Assembly (NCBI GenBank): GCA_963711495.1
Contig: CAVQEK010000007.1
Span: forward strand, 62,001-126,000
From: CAVQEK01 sp963711495
GTDB lineage: Bacteria > Bacteroidota > Bacteroidia > Cytophagales > Cyclobacteriaceae
Direction: 5' to 3'
Length of the DNA: 64,000 nucleotides
The notes under the pieces are model-generated. The model saw nothing but the letters and a program-made list of their open reading frames with translations. It was not told the DNA's origin and ran no database searches. Positions 9,101 through 17,967 of the stretch are shown here, piece after piece (the first letter of the stretch is position 1; each line of letters begins with the position of its first letter). A program made the position numbers and the translations under genes.

Positions 9101-11008
9101 ATGTATCTCGAAGAAATTCACATTTTTAATTATAGAAGCTGCCAGAAATTAAGTTTAATGCTGTCAAGCGATATTCCTCAAATATTTATCGGATTGAACG
9201 ATTCGGGTAAATCAACCGTACTTCAATCTATAGATTTACTTCTCGGGGATAAGCCTAAATATAATTCGATAAGTGAGGGTAATTATAAAAGCGACTTGGC
9301 CAATTCTCCGAAATCATTCGATGAAATAAATCAATTTTTGGGTGAAAAAAATTTACCCCTCATGGAAGGGGATGGAAATGCAACATTCATTTTTGGGAAA
9401 CTTAAATATACTGAAGTAGAGGGTGATGAATATATTGATTTTAATCTTTCAGCACCTTTGAAATGGTCTTTAGAAAGTAACTCAGAAAACACATTGTGGA
9501 TTGCCAAGAGATTTTCAGTGTCGTCAATACAAACATACCTGTTATTTCATGATTCTAATCCCACAATGGAATTGTGGAATATGAATCAAACAAATTTGAA
9601 TCATAAAATTACCGAGCATGGAGTTACTAAGAAAGACATAGGTAACGAAAATGGCGTAGGTAGATTTTCGAATTTTGAAAAAATCAGAGCGGTATATGGA
9701 AAAGTTGAATGTTCTTTAAATTGGGCTGAGTTCAAATATGCAAAAAACGATAAAGACATTTTTCCGGCATTTAACCTATTTGATTGGAATTGCTCTCTTG
9801 ATGAGATTGTAAACACTGCTAATGCAATTATGCAAGATGAAATTGATAATCATCTTAAACCGCTCAAAGAAAGAGCAAATACTGCTGCTGCAGAAGCAGA
9901 AATAGCAATCAATGAAAAATTTGGAGAGATTAGTAACATAATAAAGCAGGTGGCAAAAGGAGTTGAAAGCATCAATTCAAAAGTCTATTTTGATGTAAAA
10001 GAAAAGATTTCTGATATAATGGTAACCAAATCAAATAGTGATGGGCCAATTCACTTAGAAAATCAGGGGGAAGGACTTAAAAGACAAATATGGTTCTCCC
10101 TAATAAAAGCTAAGGCTGATGACGCGGCAAATGGAAAAAATAAATTCATATGGGCTTTTGATGAGCCTGAAACACATCTATATCCAAGAGCCCAGAGGGA
10201 TTTTTTTGATATTCTGCAAAAGGTTTCTTTGGGGAATGTTCAAACTCTTATTAGTACTCACTCTACAATATTTATTGACAAGTCCAAGCTGAATAGAATT
10301 AATAACGTACGTCAAAATGATACAGGATATACTGAAATAGATAAATGCGAAGATGTTGATGCCATTTATTCTTCTCTTAGTGTAAAAAATAGTGATTTCC
10401 TATTTTATGATAAATTTTTGGTTGTTGAGGGTGATACTGAACAATATCTGATTCCTAAACTATTTGAATTGTACAAGAGTGGAACCCTATTGGACTTTAA
10501 CATTCAACTAATCAATATCCAAGGAAAAGATAAGTGGACTCAAAATAAAGGCATTATAGATAAAATAATGGATGGATTTAAAAAAACAGAGGAAAGCATA
10601 ATCTATTTATTTGACAATGATATGAGCTTTGAAATTGGCCAAGCAGCAGTAACTGAGAATATGTTCTTTGTCGGTGATCAGGATATTGAAGATTCAATTG
10701 ATACAAATGTTTGGATTAATATCCTCAATGAAAAATATGATGGACATTTAGCATTTACCAAAGACGAAATTGATGCAATAAAAGCAGCAATTCCAAAGAA
10801 TCAAAAATGTCATGCGAATCAAAAGTTTTATAAATCTTTGATGAAACATATTGGAGCAAAATGGGTGGCAAATGGTAAAGCAATTGATGAACTGATTCGT
10901 ATTCCGTCAAAGGGAAATGAATCAGCAGAATTTTTGTATTCAGGGATTACACGAGTAGAAGAAATACCCTTGAAAATTAGAGAGTCATTTGATCGATTGA
11001 TTGAATAG
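9101..11008 (+). CDS. OLD-family ATP-dependent endonuclease (AAA ATPase plus TOPRIM)
   Basis: Protein of 635 residues. The N-terminal ABC-type ATPase starts with EEIHIFNYRSCQKL and has Walker A GLNDSGKST near residue 36, a signature region ENQGEGLKRQIWF near 320, Walker B FIWAFDEPETHLYP near 350 and the switch histidine in STHSTIF near 388. A TOPRIM nuclease domain follows, with FLVVEGDTEQYLIPKL near 445 and YLFDNDMS near 505. All key residues seem present, so it should be active. OLD nucleases act in several phage-defence systems (P2 Old, Gabija GajA, PARIS-like and retron-linked forms). There is no UvrD-type helicase next to it, so it is not Gabija. Its stop overlaps the next gene. Confidence 0.88.
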   Translation: MYLEEIHIFNYRSCQKLSLMLSSDIPQIFIGLNDSGKSTVLQSIDLLLGDKPKYNSISEGNYKSDLANSPKSFDEINQFLGEKNLPLMEGDGNATFIFGKLKYTEVEGDEYIDFNLSAPLKWSLESNSENTLWIAKRFSVSSIQTYLLFHDSNPTMELWNMNQTNLNHKITEHGVTKKDIGNENGVGRFSNFEKIRAVYGKVECSLNWAEFKYAKNDKDIFPAFNLFDWNCSLDEIVNTANAIMQDEIDNHLKPLKERANTAAAEAEIAINEKFGEISNIIKQVAKGVESINSKVYFDVKEKISDIMVTKSNSDGPIHLENQGEGLKRQIWFSLIKAKADDAANGKNKFIWAFDEPETHLYPRAQRDFFDILQKVSLGNVQTLISTHSTIFIDKSKLNRINNVRQNDTGYTEIDKCEDVDAIYSSLSVKNSDFLFYDKFLVVEGDTEQYLIPKLFELYKSGTLLDFNIQLINIQGKDKWTQNKGIIDKIMDGFKKTEESIIYLFDNDMSFEIGQAAVTENMFFVGDQDIEDSIDTNVWINILNEKYDGHLAFTKDEIDAIKAAIPKNQKCHANQKFYKSLMKHIGAKWVANGKAIDELIRIPSKGNESAEFLYSGITRVEEIPLKIRESFDRLIE

Positions 11009-12045
11009 TGATTATGGGAAATATTAGAATAAACCAAAAACTGAAAAGAGTTGAGGTTCAAAAATTTGAGCTGGATAATGAAATTGTCTTCAACTACTTT
11101 GATAGCTTACCCCAAAACGAACGGGATGAAAAATTAATTCGGGCTATTTACATTGGTGTACTGGCATTAATGGAAGACCGAATTTCCTCCTTCCTTTCAA
11201 AAACCTCCAATGAGCTGGGTACGGAATTGGAAAGTCTCAAAATGATCTTTGAGATCAAAAAAGAATTGTTTTATAAATCTACGATAAAGGGTGTATTGGC
11301 AGAAGATGAAATTGCCGAATACTTAAACCTTTTTTTTGCAGAGAAGAAATTAAAGGACCGGGCACTGCTTACCGGTAATGCAGCGGGTGAATTGCCAAAA
11401 AACAAAACAGGTGACATTATCTGCGAGATCAATGGAGATCCGGAACTTAAGATTGCCATCGAGTGCAAATTTGATAAAAGCATTAAGCTCGGTGAGATTG
11501 AAAATAAAGACATCTTTATTCGCAAAACCGATACGGCCTGGAGTCAATTGATCGAAGCCCAGGCAAACCGTAATTCCAAAGTTAGTCTCATTGTCTTTGA
11601 CATTTCCTTTGTCGATAATTCCATTTTAAAATTCTGTGAAAACGTAGGGTATATCCCGGAAATCGGGTTCATTGCCATCATCGACTCACAAAAAGGAGAT
11701 TACACCAACCTATCCATTGCCTACATGCTGGCCAGAGACATTGCCATGAATGCCAAAACACTAGATTTTGATAGCGATATACTCGCTTTTTTGGTCAATA
11801 GGATCATCAAAGATATCAATGAAATTACCCAGATAAGATCGATAGTTGAAAAGAATATCGACAACAATAAAACCATCCTGAAACAGATCGAAAAGTCCAT
11901 GCAGTTGATGGAATTCAATCAGCAATACCTGTCAAAATTCCTGGAAACCGGCACACTCACCAAAAAAGACATGCTTGATTTTTATTCGGGAGAAGAAGTG
12001 AAGGACCGGTTTAAACTGATAGAGAAGCAGATTGAAGAGCTTTGA
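11008..12045 (+). CDS. PD-(D/E)XK-like nuclease candidate, partner of OLD protein
   Basis: Protein of 345 residues that I cannot assign to a named family. The middle has GDIICEI followed by KIAIECKFDKSIKLGE, which fits the Asp ... Glu-x-Lys core of a PD-(D/E)XK nuclease, near residues 135-160. The C-terminus (from about residue 260) is a predicted coiled coil with NKTILKQIEKSMQLMEFN. The start is GTG 11008, overlapping the OLD stop, or ATG 11014. The overlap suggests translational coupling and a functional pair with the OLD nuclease. The gene ends directly before a large inverted repeat. The nuclease assignment rests on motif reading only. Confidence 0.6.
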   Translation: MIMGNIRINQKLKRVEVQKFELDNEIVFNYFDSLPQNERDEKLIRAIYIGVLALMEDRISSFLSKTSNELGTELESLKMIFEIKKELFYKSTIKGVLAEDEIAEYLNLFFAEKKLKDRALLTGNAAGELPKNKTGDIICEINGDPELKIAIECKFDKSIKLGEIENKDIFIRKTDTAWSQLIEAQANRNSKVSLIVFDISFVDNSILKFCENVGYIPEIGFIAIIDSQKGDYTNLSIAYMLARDIAMNAKTLDFDSDILAFLVNRIIKDINEITQIRSIVEKNIDNNKTILKQIEKSMQLMEFNQQYLSKFLETGTLTKKDMLDFYSGEEVKDRFKLIEKQIEEL

Positions 12046-12119
12046 TCCATAGGACGTTTGCTCCTTTTAAATCCGTATTGTTTTCTTAAAGCTATTAAAA
12101 GGAGCAAACGTCCTATGGA
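12046..12119. repeat. 25-bp perfect inverted repeat directly after a stop codon
   Basis: Arms at 12046-12070 and 12095-12119 are perfect reverse complements (core AGGACGTTTGCTCCTTTTAA on the left) with a 24-nt loop. The left arm starts at the base after the TGA of the preceding gene. It could end or stabilise the OLD-operon transcript, or be a mobile palindromic element of the REP or MITE type. There is no T-tract directly after the stem, so a classic terminator is less likely. Confidence 0.85.
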
Positions 12120-12159
12120 GGAGATAAGTTGCGTTTAGAAAAAATTTATTTTTTGCTAG

Positions 12160-12182
12160 TGCGTTTTGCTTTGCAAAACGCA
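12160..12182. repeat. Short perfect hairpin before the AbiE-like operon
   Basis: TGCGTTTTGC (12160-12169), a TTT loop, and GCAAAACGCA (12173-12182). A tight 10-bp stem; a run of A follows shortly. It may be a terminator for minus-strand reading or a regulatory hairpin; direction is unclear. Confidence 0.6.
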
Positions 12183-12223
12183 GCACATTAAAAAAGGTTT
12201 AACTTAATTTAAAAAACAATATT

Positions 12224-12253
12224 TGTCCAGTTTATTATATAAAAAACTGGACA
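12224..12253 (+). promoter_or_regulatory. Inverted-repeat operator candidate upstream of the AbiE-like operon
   Basis: TGTCCAGTTT (12224-12233) and AAACTGGACA (12244-12253) are perfect inverted arms with a 10-nt AT-only spacer. They end 31 bp before the antitoxin start. AbiEi antitoxins of known AbiE systems repress their own promoter by binding inverted repeats, so this is a good operator candidate. Confidence 0.6.
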
Positions 12254-12284
12254 TTTTGATTACTTTTAGGCAATCATTCATCAC

Positions 12285-13010
12285 ATGAAAGTATCTGATT
12301 TAGTGAAACTTAAAATAGATCGATTACCCAAGGGATATGTATTCACCTACAAGGATTTTACCCCCGAGGTGAACAACAAGGAAGCAGTAGTAAAATACCT
12401 GAATCGCCTTGCCAATGCTGGCAAGATTGAAAAGCTTTCAAAAGGCAGGTATTACAAACCGGAAACCACCGCCTTTGGCACCCTGGAACCTGCCATTAAC
12501 CAGGTAGTAAAAGATTTATTGGAAAAAGGAGATAAAATCATTGGCTATTTAACAGGTTATAGCATTTATAATCAGTTGGGTCTAACCACACAGGTAAGTC
12601 ATACCATCCAGATTGGCAGGAATGATATCCGGCCTCCATTGAAACGTGGCATCTATAAAATTGCATTTGTTAAACAGAAAAACACCATCACGAAGGAAAA
12701 CATTCCATTGCTGCAGATCCTGGATGCCATTCGTTTCATTAAAGACATTCCGGATACCTCTTTAGAAGCATCATGTACCCGCTTGCTGGCACTATTGAAA
12801 AAACAATCGTCCGATGACATCACGCAAATATTAAGACTGGCCATGAAATACCCCCCCTCCACCCGCGCATTATTAGGCGCCATGTTGGATTCATTGAGAA
12901 AGAATGGACTTGATTCATTAAAACAATCCTTGAATCCAATTACCATTTATAAAGGATATGATCTGTCTGTAAAAATACTTCCGACTGCAAACAACTGGAA
13001 CATCCTATGA
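12285..13010 (+). CDS. AbiEi-like antitoxin / transcriptional regulator
   Basis: Protein of 241 residues. The N-terminal winged-helix segment (KEAVVKYLNRLANAGKIEKL, then SKGRYYKP) and the middle with IIGYLTGYSIYNQLGLT match the AbiEi/DUF6088 type of antitoxin. Its stop overlaps the toxin start by four bases (ATGA at 13007-13010), typical of AbiE pairs. In known AbiE systems the antitoxin does not bind the toxin but represses transcription and counters its effect. A perfect inverted repeat just upstream supports autoregulation. The gene is intact. Confidence 0.78.
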   Translation: MKVSDLVKLKIDRLPKGYVFTYKDFTPEVNNKEAVVKYLNRLANAGKIEKLSKGRYYKPETTAFGTLEPAINQVVKDLLEKGDKIIGYLTGYSIYNQLGLTTQVSHTIQIGRNDIRPPLKRGIYKIAFVKQKNTITKENIPLLQILDAIRFIKDIPDTSLEASCTRLLALLKKQSSDDITQILRLAMKYPPSTRALLGAMLDSLRKNGLDSLKQSLNPITIYKGYDLSVKILPTANNWNIL

Positions 13011-13993
13011 ATCTGCACAACCACCCCAAACTATTCGATCAGGCAGTAAGGGCTACTTCTCAATTTAAAAAGCTTCCTGAGATTTACATTGAAAAAGACT
13101 ATTGGGTCACCCTGGTACTCCATACCATTTTTTCTCATGATATTGGTAAAGAAACGGTATTTAAAGGGGGTACGGCTTTATCAAAATGCCACAACCTGAT
13201 CGAAAGATTTTCGGAAGATATCGATCTGGTGATACTAAGAAAGGGTAATGAATCGGGCAATCAGTTAAAAAATAAAATCAAGCAGGTTTCGAAAGTAGTC
13301 GAAAGTGTCCTTCCTGAGGTTGAAGTAGATGGAGTGACAAATAAGAAGGGTAATATTCGAAAGACTGCCCACTCGTATGAAAAGACATTTAAAGGTGATT
13401 TTGGACAAGTTTCGGACATGATCTACCTGGAAACCTCATGGTTAGGCAATTATGAACCACATTCCAAAATCTCCATGCATTCCTATATCTATGAGATGAT
13501 GGTTAATTCAGGTCAACAGAAATTAGCTGAGGAGTACAGTTTACTTCCATTTGATATTCTGGTGTTGGATGCAACCAGGACCCTATGTGAAAAAATTATG
13601 AGTCTGGTGCGTTTCTCTTATGTCGAAAAACCAATAGATGAGTTGAAAAGTAAGATCAGGCATACCTATGATATTCACCAATTATTGAAGAATAAGGCAT
13701 TACAGGAATTCTTTACATCAAAGGATTTTGATAAAATGATCTTAAAGGTCGGTAATGATGATGTGGAAGGATATGTAAACAACAATGAATGGTTATTCCA
13801 TCACCCGGTTAAATCATTGATCTTTATAGAATTGGATAAGACGTGGAAAGAATTGATTGGCACCTACAATGGGTCGTTTAGAAATTTGGTTTTCGGTGCT
13901 TTTCCGACTGAATCGGAGATCTTCAAGACATTGAAGCAAGTAAAAAAAAGACTGGAATCTGTATCTTGGGATATACAAATAGATAAAAAATAA
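13007..13993 (+). CDS. AbiEii/AbiGii-type nucleotidyltransferase toxin
   Basis: Protein of 328 residues of the AbiEii nucleotidyltransferase family. The N-terminus has IYIEKDYWVTLVLHTIF. The catalytic region is FKGGTALSKCHNLIERFSED followed by IDLVI near residues 54-77, with the GG-T/S and D-x-D elements of the polymerase-beta-like fold. Family members act as toxins (some transfer nucleotides to tRNA) in abortive infection. It is coupled to the upstream antitoxin by ATGA overlap and ends 8 bp before hsdR. All visible motifs are intact. Confidence 0.82.
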   Translation: MNLHNHPKLFDQAVRATSQFKKLPEIYIEKDYWVTLVLHTIFSHDIGKETVFKGGTALSKCHNLIERFSEDIDLVILRKGNESGNQLKNKIKQVSKVVESVLPEVEVDGVTNKKGNIRKTAHSYEKTFKGDFGQVSDMIYLETSWLGNYEPHSKISMHSYIYEMMVNSGQQKLAEEYSLLPFDILVLDATRTLCEKIMSLVRFSYVEKPIDELKSKIRHTYDIHQLLKNKALQEFFTSKDFDKMILKVGNDDVEGYVNNNEWLFHHPVKSLIFIELDKTWKELIGTYNGSFRNLVFGAFPTESEIFKTLKQVKKRLESVSWDIQIDKK

Positions 13994-14001
13994 ATAATGG
14001 T

Positions 14002-17000
14002 ATGAGTTTCTCCGAAGCACATCTGGAACAAGCCATCATTGACATTCTCGGTCAGGAGGGTATTCCGCATGTGCATGGAGGAACCATTTCAAGGGATGCT
14101 GATGAAGTGCTGATCAAAGATGATCTTAAGGCATTTCTGCAAGATAAGTACCAGGCGGATAGCATCACAGAGGAAGAGATCAATGCAATTATTTTACAAT
14201 TAGAAAGTTTTCCTGCATCCGATCTGTACGAAAGCAATAAAGCCATCATGAAGTTAATAGCGGATGGATTTATACTAAAACGGGAAGACCGTTCCAAAAA
14301 AGACCTTTACATTCAACTGATAGATTATACTGGTCTGGACCGGCATCGCTTGCCCGATGCGGATGAACTGCCAGTCATTGTCGCGGAAGACCAGGAAGAA
14401 TATGCAAAGGATCGAAATATCTACAAAATCGTCAATCAACTGGAGATTGTGGGATATGAAAAGCGCATCCCCGATGGAATTTTATACATCAATGGCTTGC
14501 CTTTGGTCGTATTCGAATTTAAAAGTGCTGTTCGGGAAGAAGCAACTATTTTCAATGCATACGAACAATTAACCATCCGCTATAAAAGGGATATTCCCGA
14601 ATTATTAAAATACAATGCGTTCTGTATCATCAGTGATGGCGTAAATAATAAAGCCGGGTCTCTCTTTGCTCCTTATGAATTTTTCTATGCCTGGCGAAAG
14701 ATACACGGAACAGTCAAAGAGGTAGATGGTGTAAATTCTCTTTATACCCTCATCAGAGGGATGTTCAACAAAGAACGACTTCGGGATATTATTCACAACT
14801 TCATCTTTATGCCCGATAGTTCGAAAAAAGATGAAAAGATCGTTTGTCGCTATCCTCAGTATTATGCAGCGAAAAAGTTATTTAACAATATAAAAGAACA
14901 TCAACGCCCTGGTGGGGATGGAAAAGGGGGAACCTATTTTGGAGCGACAGGTTGCGGTAAAAGTTTTACCATGCTATACCTGACCCGACTGTTGATGAAA
15001 AGCGAATATTTCTCCAGTCCTACCATCGTATTAATTACAGACAGAACAGACCTGGATGACCAGCTTTCCGGGCAATTCACTAATGCCAAACGTTTTATCG
15101 GGGATAACAATGTGATCAGTGTAGAAAGTAGAGATCACCTTAGAGAATTATTAAAAGGAAGAAACAGCGGCGGCGTTTTCCTAACGACAATTCATAAGTT
15201 CACCGAGGACACCGAATTACTGACGGATAGAACCAATGTCATATGTATATCGGATGAAGCACATCGCACACAGGTCAATCTGGACCAAAAAGTCAGGGTC
15301 ACTAAAGATGGTGTAAAAAAAAGTTATGGATTTGCAAAATACCTTCATGACTCTCTTCCCAATGCTACCTATTTAGGTTTTACAGGTACGCCCATCGATG
15401 CTACCGAAGATGTGTTTGGCCCTGTCATTGATGCCTACACGATGACAGAATCAGTCCAGGATGAAATCACCGTTCGGATTGTATATGAAGGTCGGGCAGC
15501 CAAAGTGTTATTGGACAATAGTAAGCTAGAGGAGATCGAGAAGTACTATGAGAAATGTGCGGAAGAAGGCACCAACGAATATCAGATCGAGGAAAGCAAG
15601 AAGGCAACTGCCAGCATGAACACCATCCTGGGTGATCCCGAACGACTGAAAGCATTGGCTGAAGATTTTGTAGAGCATTATGAAAACAGAATTCAGGAAG
15701 GCGCCTCGGTAAAAGGTAAGGCCATGTTTGTCTGCAGCAGCCGCCCGATTGCCTATGAATTATATAAAAATATCATTGAATTACGACCGGATTGGACAGA
15801 AGTGAAAGCCTGTGAAGAGGGGGCAGACCTAACCGATAAAGAGAAAAAAGAGATCAAGCCCATGGAACGGATCAAAATGATCATGACACGGGGTCAGGAT
15901 GATCCGAAGGAACTATATGACATGTTAGGCACCAAAGACCATCGTAAAGAGCTCGACCGTCAATTCAAAAATGAAAAATCGAATTTTAAAATTGCGATCC
16001 TGGTCGATATGTGGCTGACCGGATTTGACGTTCCATTCCTGGATACCATGTACATAGATAAACCCGTTCAACGTCACAATTTGATCCAGACCATTTCCAG
16101 GGTTAACAGAAAATACAAAGGCAAAGAAAAGGGTTTAATTGTCGATTATATCGGGATCAAAAAGCAAATGAATTTGGCTCTTGCCCATTACAATAAAACT
16201 GATAGCAAGAATTTCGAAGACATCGAGCAATCTGTAATGGTAGTAAAAGATCACCTGGATTTACTCTCTAAGATCTTCCACAAATTTGATGCAGACAAAT
16301 ACTTTAACGGTGCTCCGCTGGAGCAATTGCATACTCTAAACATGGCGGCAGAATTCGTCCAGGTGACCAGTGATCTGGAGAAACGATTCATGCACCTCGT
16401 CAAGAGACTAAAAGCAGCCTATGACGTTTGCGCTGGTAGTGAGAGAATAGACCAGAAAGAAAAAGATTGGATCCATTTTTACATAGCAGTGCGTTCCATT
16501 GTTTTCAAATTAACAAAGGGAGAAGCGCCTGACCTGGCCCAAATGAATGCACGTGTTCGGAAGATGATCGAAGAAGCATTACAAAGCGATGGAGTGGAGG
16601 AGATCTTTAAACTGGAAGAAGGTAAAAATCCGGAGATTGATATTTTTGATGACGATTACCTGGCCAAGATCGAGAAAATAAAATTACCAAATACCAAGAT
16701 CAAGCTTCTTCAAAAATTATTGGCAAAAGCGATTGAAGACTTCAAAAAAGTCAATCGCATAAAAGGAATTGACTTCTCTAAAAAGATGCAATCCATTGTT
16801 CAGAAATACAATGAAAGAGACGAGTCAGATGTATTGAGAAGTGAGGTCATGGATGAGTTTGCAGATGAGATCATCGCTCTCTATTACAAAATGAAAGCAG
16901 AAAAAGATTCCTTTAAAGATATGGGAATCGATTTCGAAGAGAAGGCTTTTTATGACATTTTGAAAGCGTTGGCCGTAAAATATGATTTCTACTATCCGGA

Positions 17001-17220
17001 GGAAAAACTAATCCCATTATCCAAAGAAGTGAAGGTAGTGGTAGACGACAAAGCCAAGTACACAGACTGGAGTAAACGAGATGACATCAAAGCCGAACTC
17101 AAAGCCGACCTTATCATCCTTTTAGCCGAAAACGACTACCCTCCGATAGATCGGGATGAAGTGTACAAAGAAATCTTTGAACAAGCCGAGAATTTTAAGA
17201 AGTATCAGGTTAGAAGATAA
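14002..17220 (+). CDS. hsdR: Type I restriction enzyme motor/nuclease subunit, intact
   Basis: Protein of 1072 residues, full length for HsdR. The N-terminal PD-(D/E)XK nuclease has IPDGILYINGLPLVVFEFKS near residues 155-175. The helicase core follows with Walker A GATGCGKSF near 315, the DEAH-type box ISDEAHRTQ near 417, LGFTGTP near 458 and a late motif QTISRVNRKYKG near 697. The C-terminus is helical and would dock on the methyltransferase. The start at 14002 is 8 bp after the AbiEii stop. Because hsdM and hsdS are broken, HsdR probably has no partner made from this locus, unless a second type I system elsewhere provides one. Confidence 0.93.
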   Translation: MSFSEAHLEQAIIDILGQEGIPHVHGGTISRDADEVLIKDDLKAFLQDKYQADSITEEEINAIILQLESFPASDLYESNKAIMKLIADGFILKREDRSKKDLYIQLIDYTGLDRHRLPDADELPVIVAEDQEEYAKDRNIYKIVNQLEIVGYEKRIPDGILYINGLPLVVFEFKSAVREEATIFNAYEQLTIRYKRDIPELLKYNAFCIISDGVNNKAGSLFAPYEFFYAWRKIHGTVKEVDGVNSLYTLIRGMFNKERLRDIIHNFIFMPDSSKKDEKIVCRYPQYYAAKKLFNNIKEHQRPGGDGKGGTYFGATGCGKSFTMLYLTRLLMKSEYFSSPTIVLITDRTDLDDQLSGQFTNAKRFIGDNNVISVESRDHLRELLKGRNSGGVFLTTIHKFTEDTELLTDRTNVICISDEAHRTQVNLDQKVRVTKDGVKKSYGFAKYLHDSLPNATYLGFTGTPIDATEDVFGPVIDAYTMTESVQDEITVRIVYEGRAAKVLLDNSKLEEIEKYYEKCAEEGTNEYQIEESKKATASMNTILGDPERLKALAEDFVEHYENRIQEGASVKGKAMFVCSSRPIAYELYKNIIELRPDWTEVKACEEGADLTDKEKKEIKPMERIKMIMTRGQDDPKELYDMLGTKDHRKELDRQFKNEKSNFKIAILVDMWLTGFDVPFLDTMYIDKPVQRHNLIQTISRVNRKYKGKEKGLIVDYIGIKKQMNLALAHYNKTDSKNFEDIEQSVMVVKDHLDLLSKIFHKFDADKYFNGAPLEQLHTLNMAAEFVQVTSDLEKRFMHLVKRLKAAYDVCAGSERIDQKEKDWIHFYIAVRSIVFKLTKGEAPDLAQMNARVRKMIEEALQSDGVEEIFKLEEGKNPEIDIFDDDYLAKIEKIKLPNTKIKLLQKLLAKAIEDFKKVNRIKGIDFSKKMQSIVQKYNERDESDVLRSEVMDEFADEIIALYYKMKAEKDSFKDMGIDFEEKAFYDILKALAVKYDFYYPEEKLIPLSKEVKVVVDDKAKYTDWSKRDDIKAELKADLIILLAENDYPPIDRDEVYKEIFEQAENFKKYQVRR

Positions 17221-17820
17221 AAAGATGGGTATTTCTCTCAAAACACCAAGCTGCTTTGGGGTAAATCTGGTTATAGGTGCGCTATTTGCAAAAAGGAACT
17301 GGTACAAGACAAGACAGAAACAGATGATGAGTCCTTAATTGGTGAAGAAGCCAATATTGTAGCAAAAAATAAGATAGGTCCGCGTGGAGAATCTGATTTA
17401 TTAATTTGGACCCCTAAATTATATGTGACCGATGGCGACACCATTAAACTCAATGGCGAGAGAATACGGTTGAATTGTATCGATGCCCCTGAAATCATAC
17501 AACCTTATGGGTTGGAAGCAAAGGAATATCTTATAACATTGCTGAAGGATCAGGATATAAAAGTCCTTTCCACTGGAAAAGACAAATTTGGGAGGACATT
17601 AGCCTGGCTAACGATAAAAGGAGACACGGTTAATTATGATCTGGTCAAAGCCGGTTTCGCCTGGTGGTATCAGTACTATTGCCCGGATGACCATAAAATG
17701 AAATCCTTGCAGGAAAATGCTAAAAATCATAAGTTAGGGTTGTGGAAGGATCCGGCACCGATGAATCCCTATGAATGGAGGAAAAGCTCATTAAAAAATC
17801 CATATTCATTTGAATTTTAG
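17221..17820 (+). pseudogene. In-frame chimera of an HNH-endonuclease fragment and an SNase domain
   Basis: Starting right after the hsdR stop, one frame stays open to 17820 but has no ATG. The first ~65 codons read as the front of an HNH endonuclease: TKLLWGKSGYRCAICKKELV, then IGEEANIVAKNKIGPRGESD (Cys pair, and Asn where relatives have the His of an AHI motif). The frame then runs straight into YVTDGDTIKLNGERIRLNCI and DAPE, GRTLAW, WWYQYY: a thermonuclease (SNase) domain of ~130 residues with its Asp, Arg and Glu active-site pattern. A GTG at 17425 could start the SNase alone, without a signal peptide. A close paralogue with a signal-like N-terminus lies at 21812. I interpret this as recombination that fused two broken genes. 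Confidence 0.7.
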
Positions 17821-17855
17821 CTAAACTGTCGTGTACTGTATAGTGAATCAACAAC

Positions 17856-17890
17856 AAAAAAGCCTCATTTATAATTCATGAGGCTTTTTT
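17856..17890. terminator. Bidirectional intrinsic terminator
   Basis: AAAAAAGCCTCAT (17856-17868) and ATGAGGCTTTTTT (17878-17890) form a perfect stem with a 9-nt loop and a U-tract on both strands. It lies between the plus-strand island and the convergent rubrerythrin gene. Confidence 0.85.
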
Positions 17891-17967
17891 GTGATCCCGC
17901 CAGGCCACTGACCATGGAGGGGCTCCGGACTTTTCCGGAACCTGATCATTCAAAGTATTTAATCCTA

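Noticed and set aside
9101..12045. Gabija system
   Set aside because: The OLD nuclease is followed by a PD-(D/E)XK-like protein and not by a UvrD-type helicase, so the second Gabija gene is missing.
12160..12182. CRISPR-like or attachment repeat
   Set aside because: Only one copy is present; it is a simple hairpin.
4010..17220. BREX or DISARM locus
   Set aside because: No PglZ, BrxC, BrxL, DrmA or DrmB features are present. The large helicase has the full type I HsdR architecture with an N-terminal nuclease.
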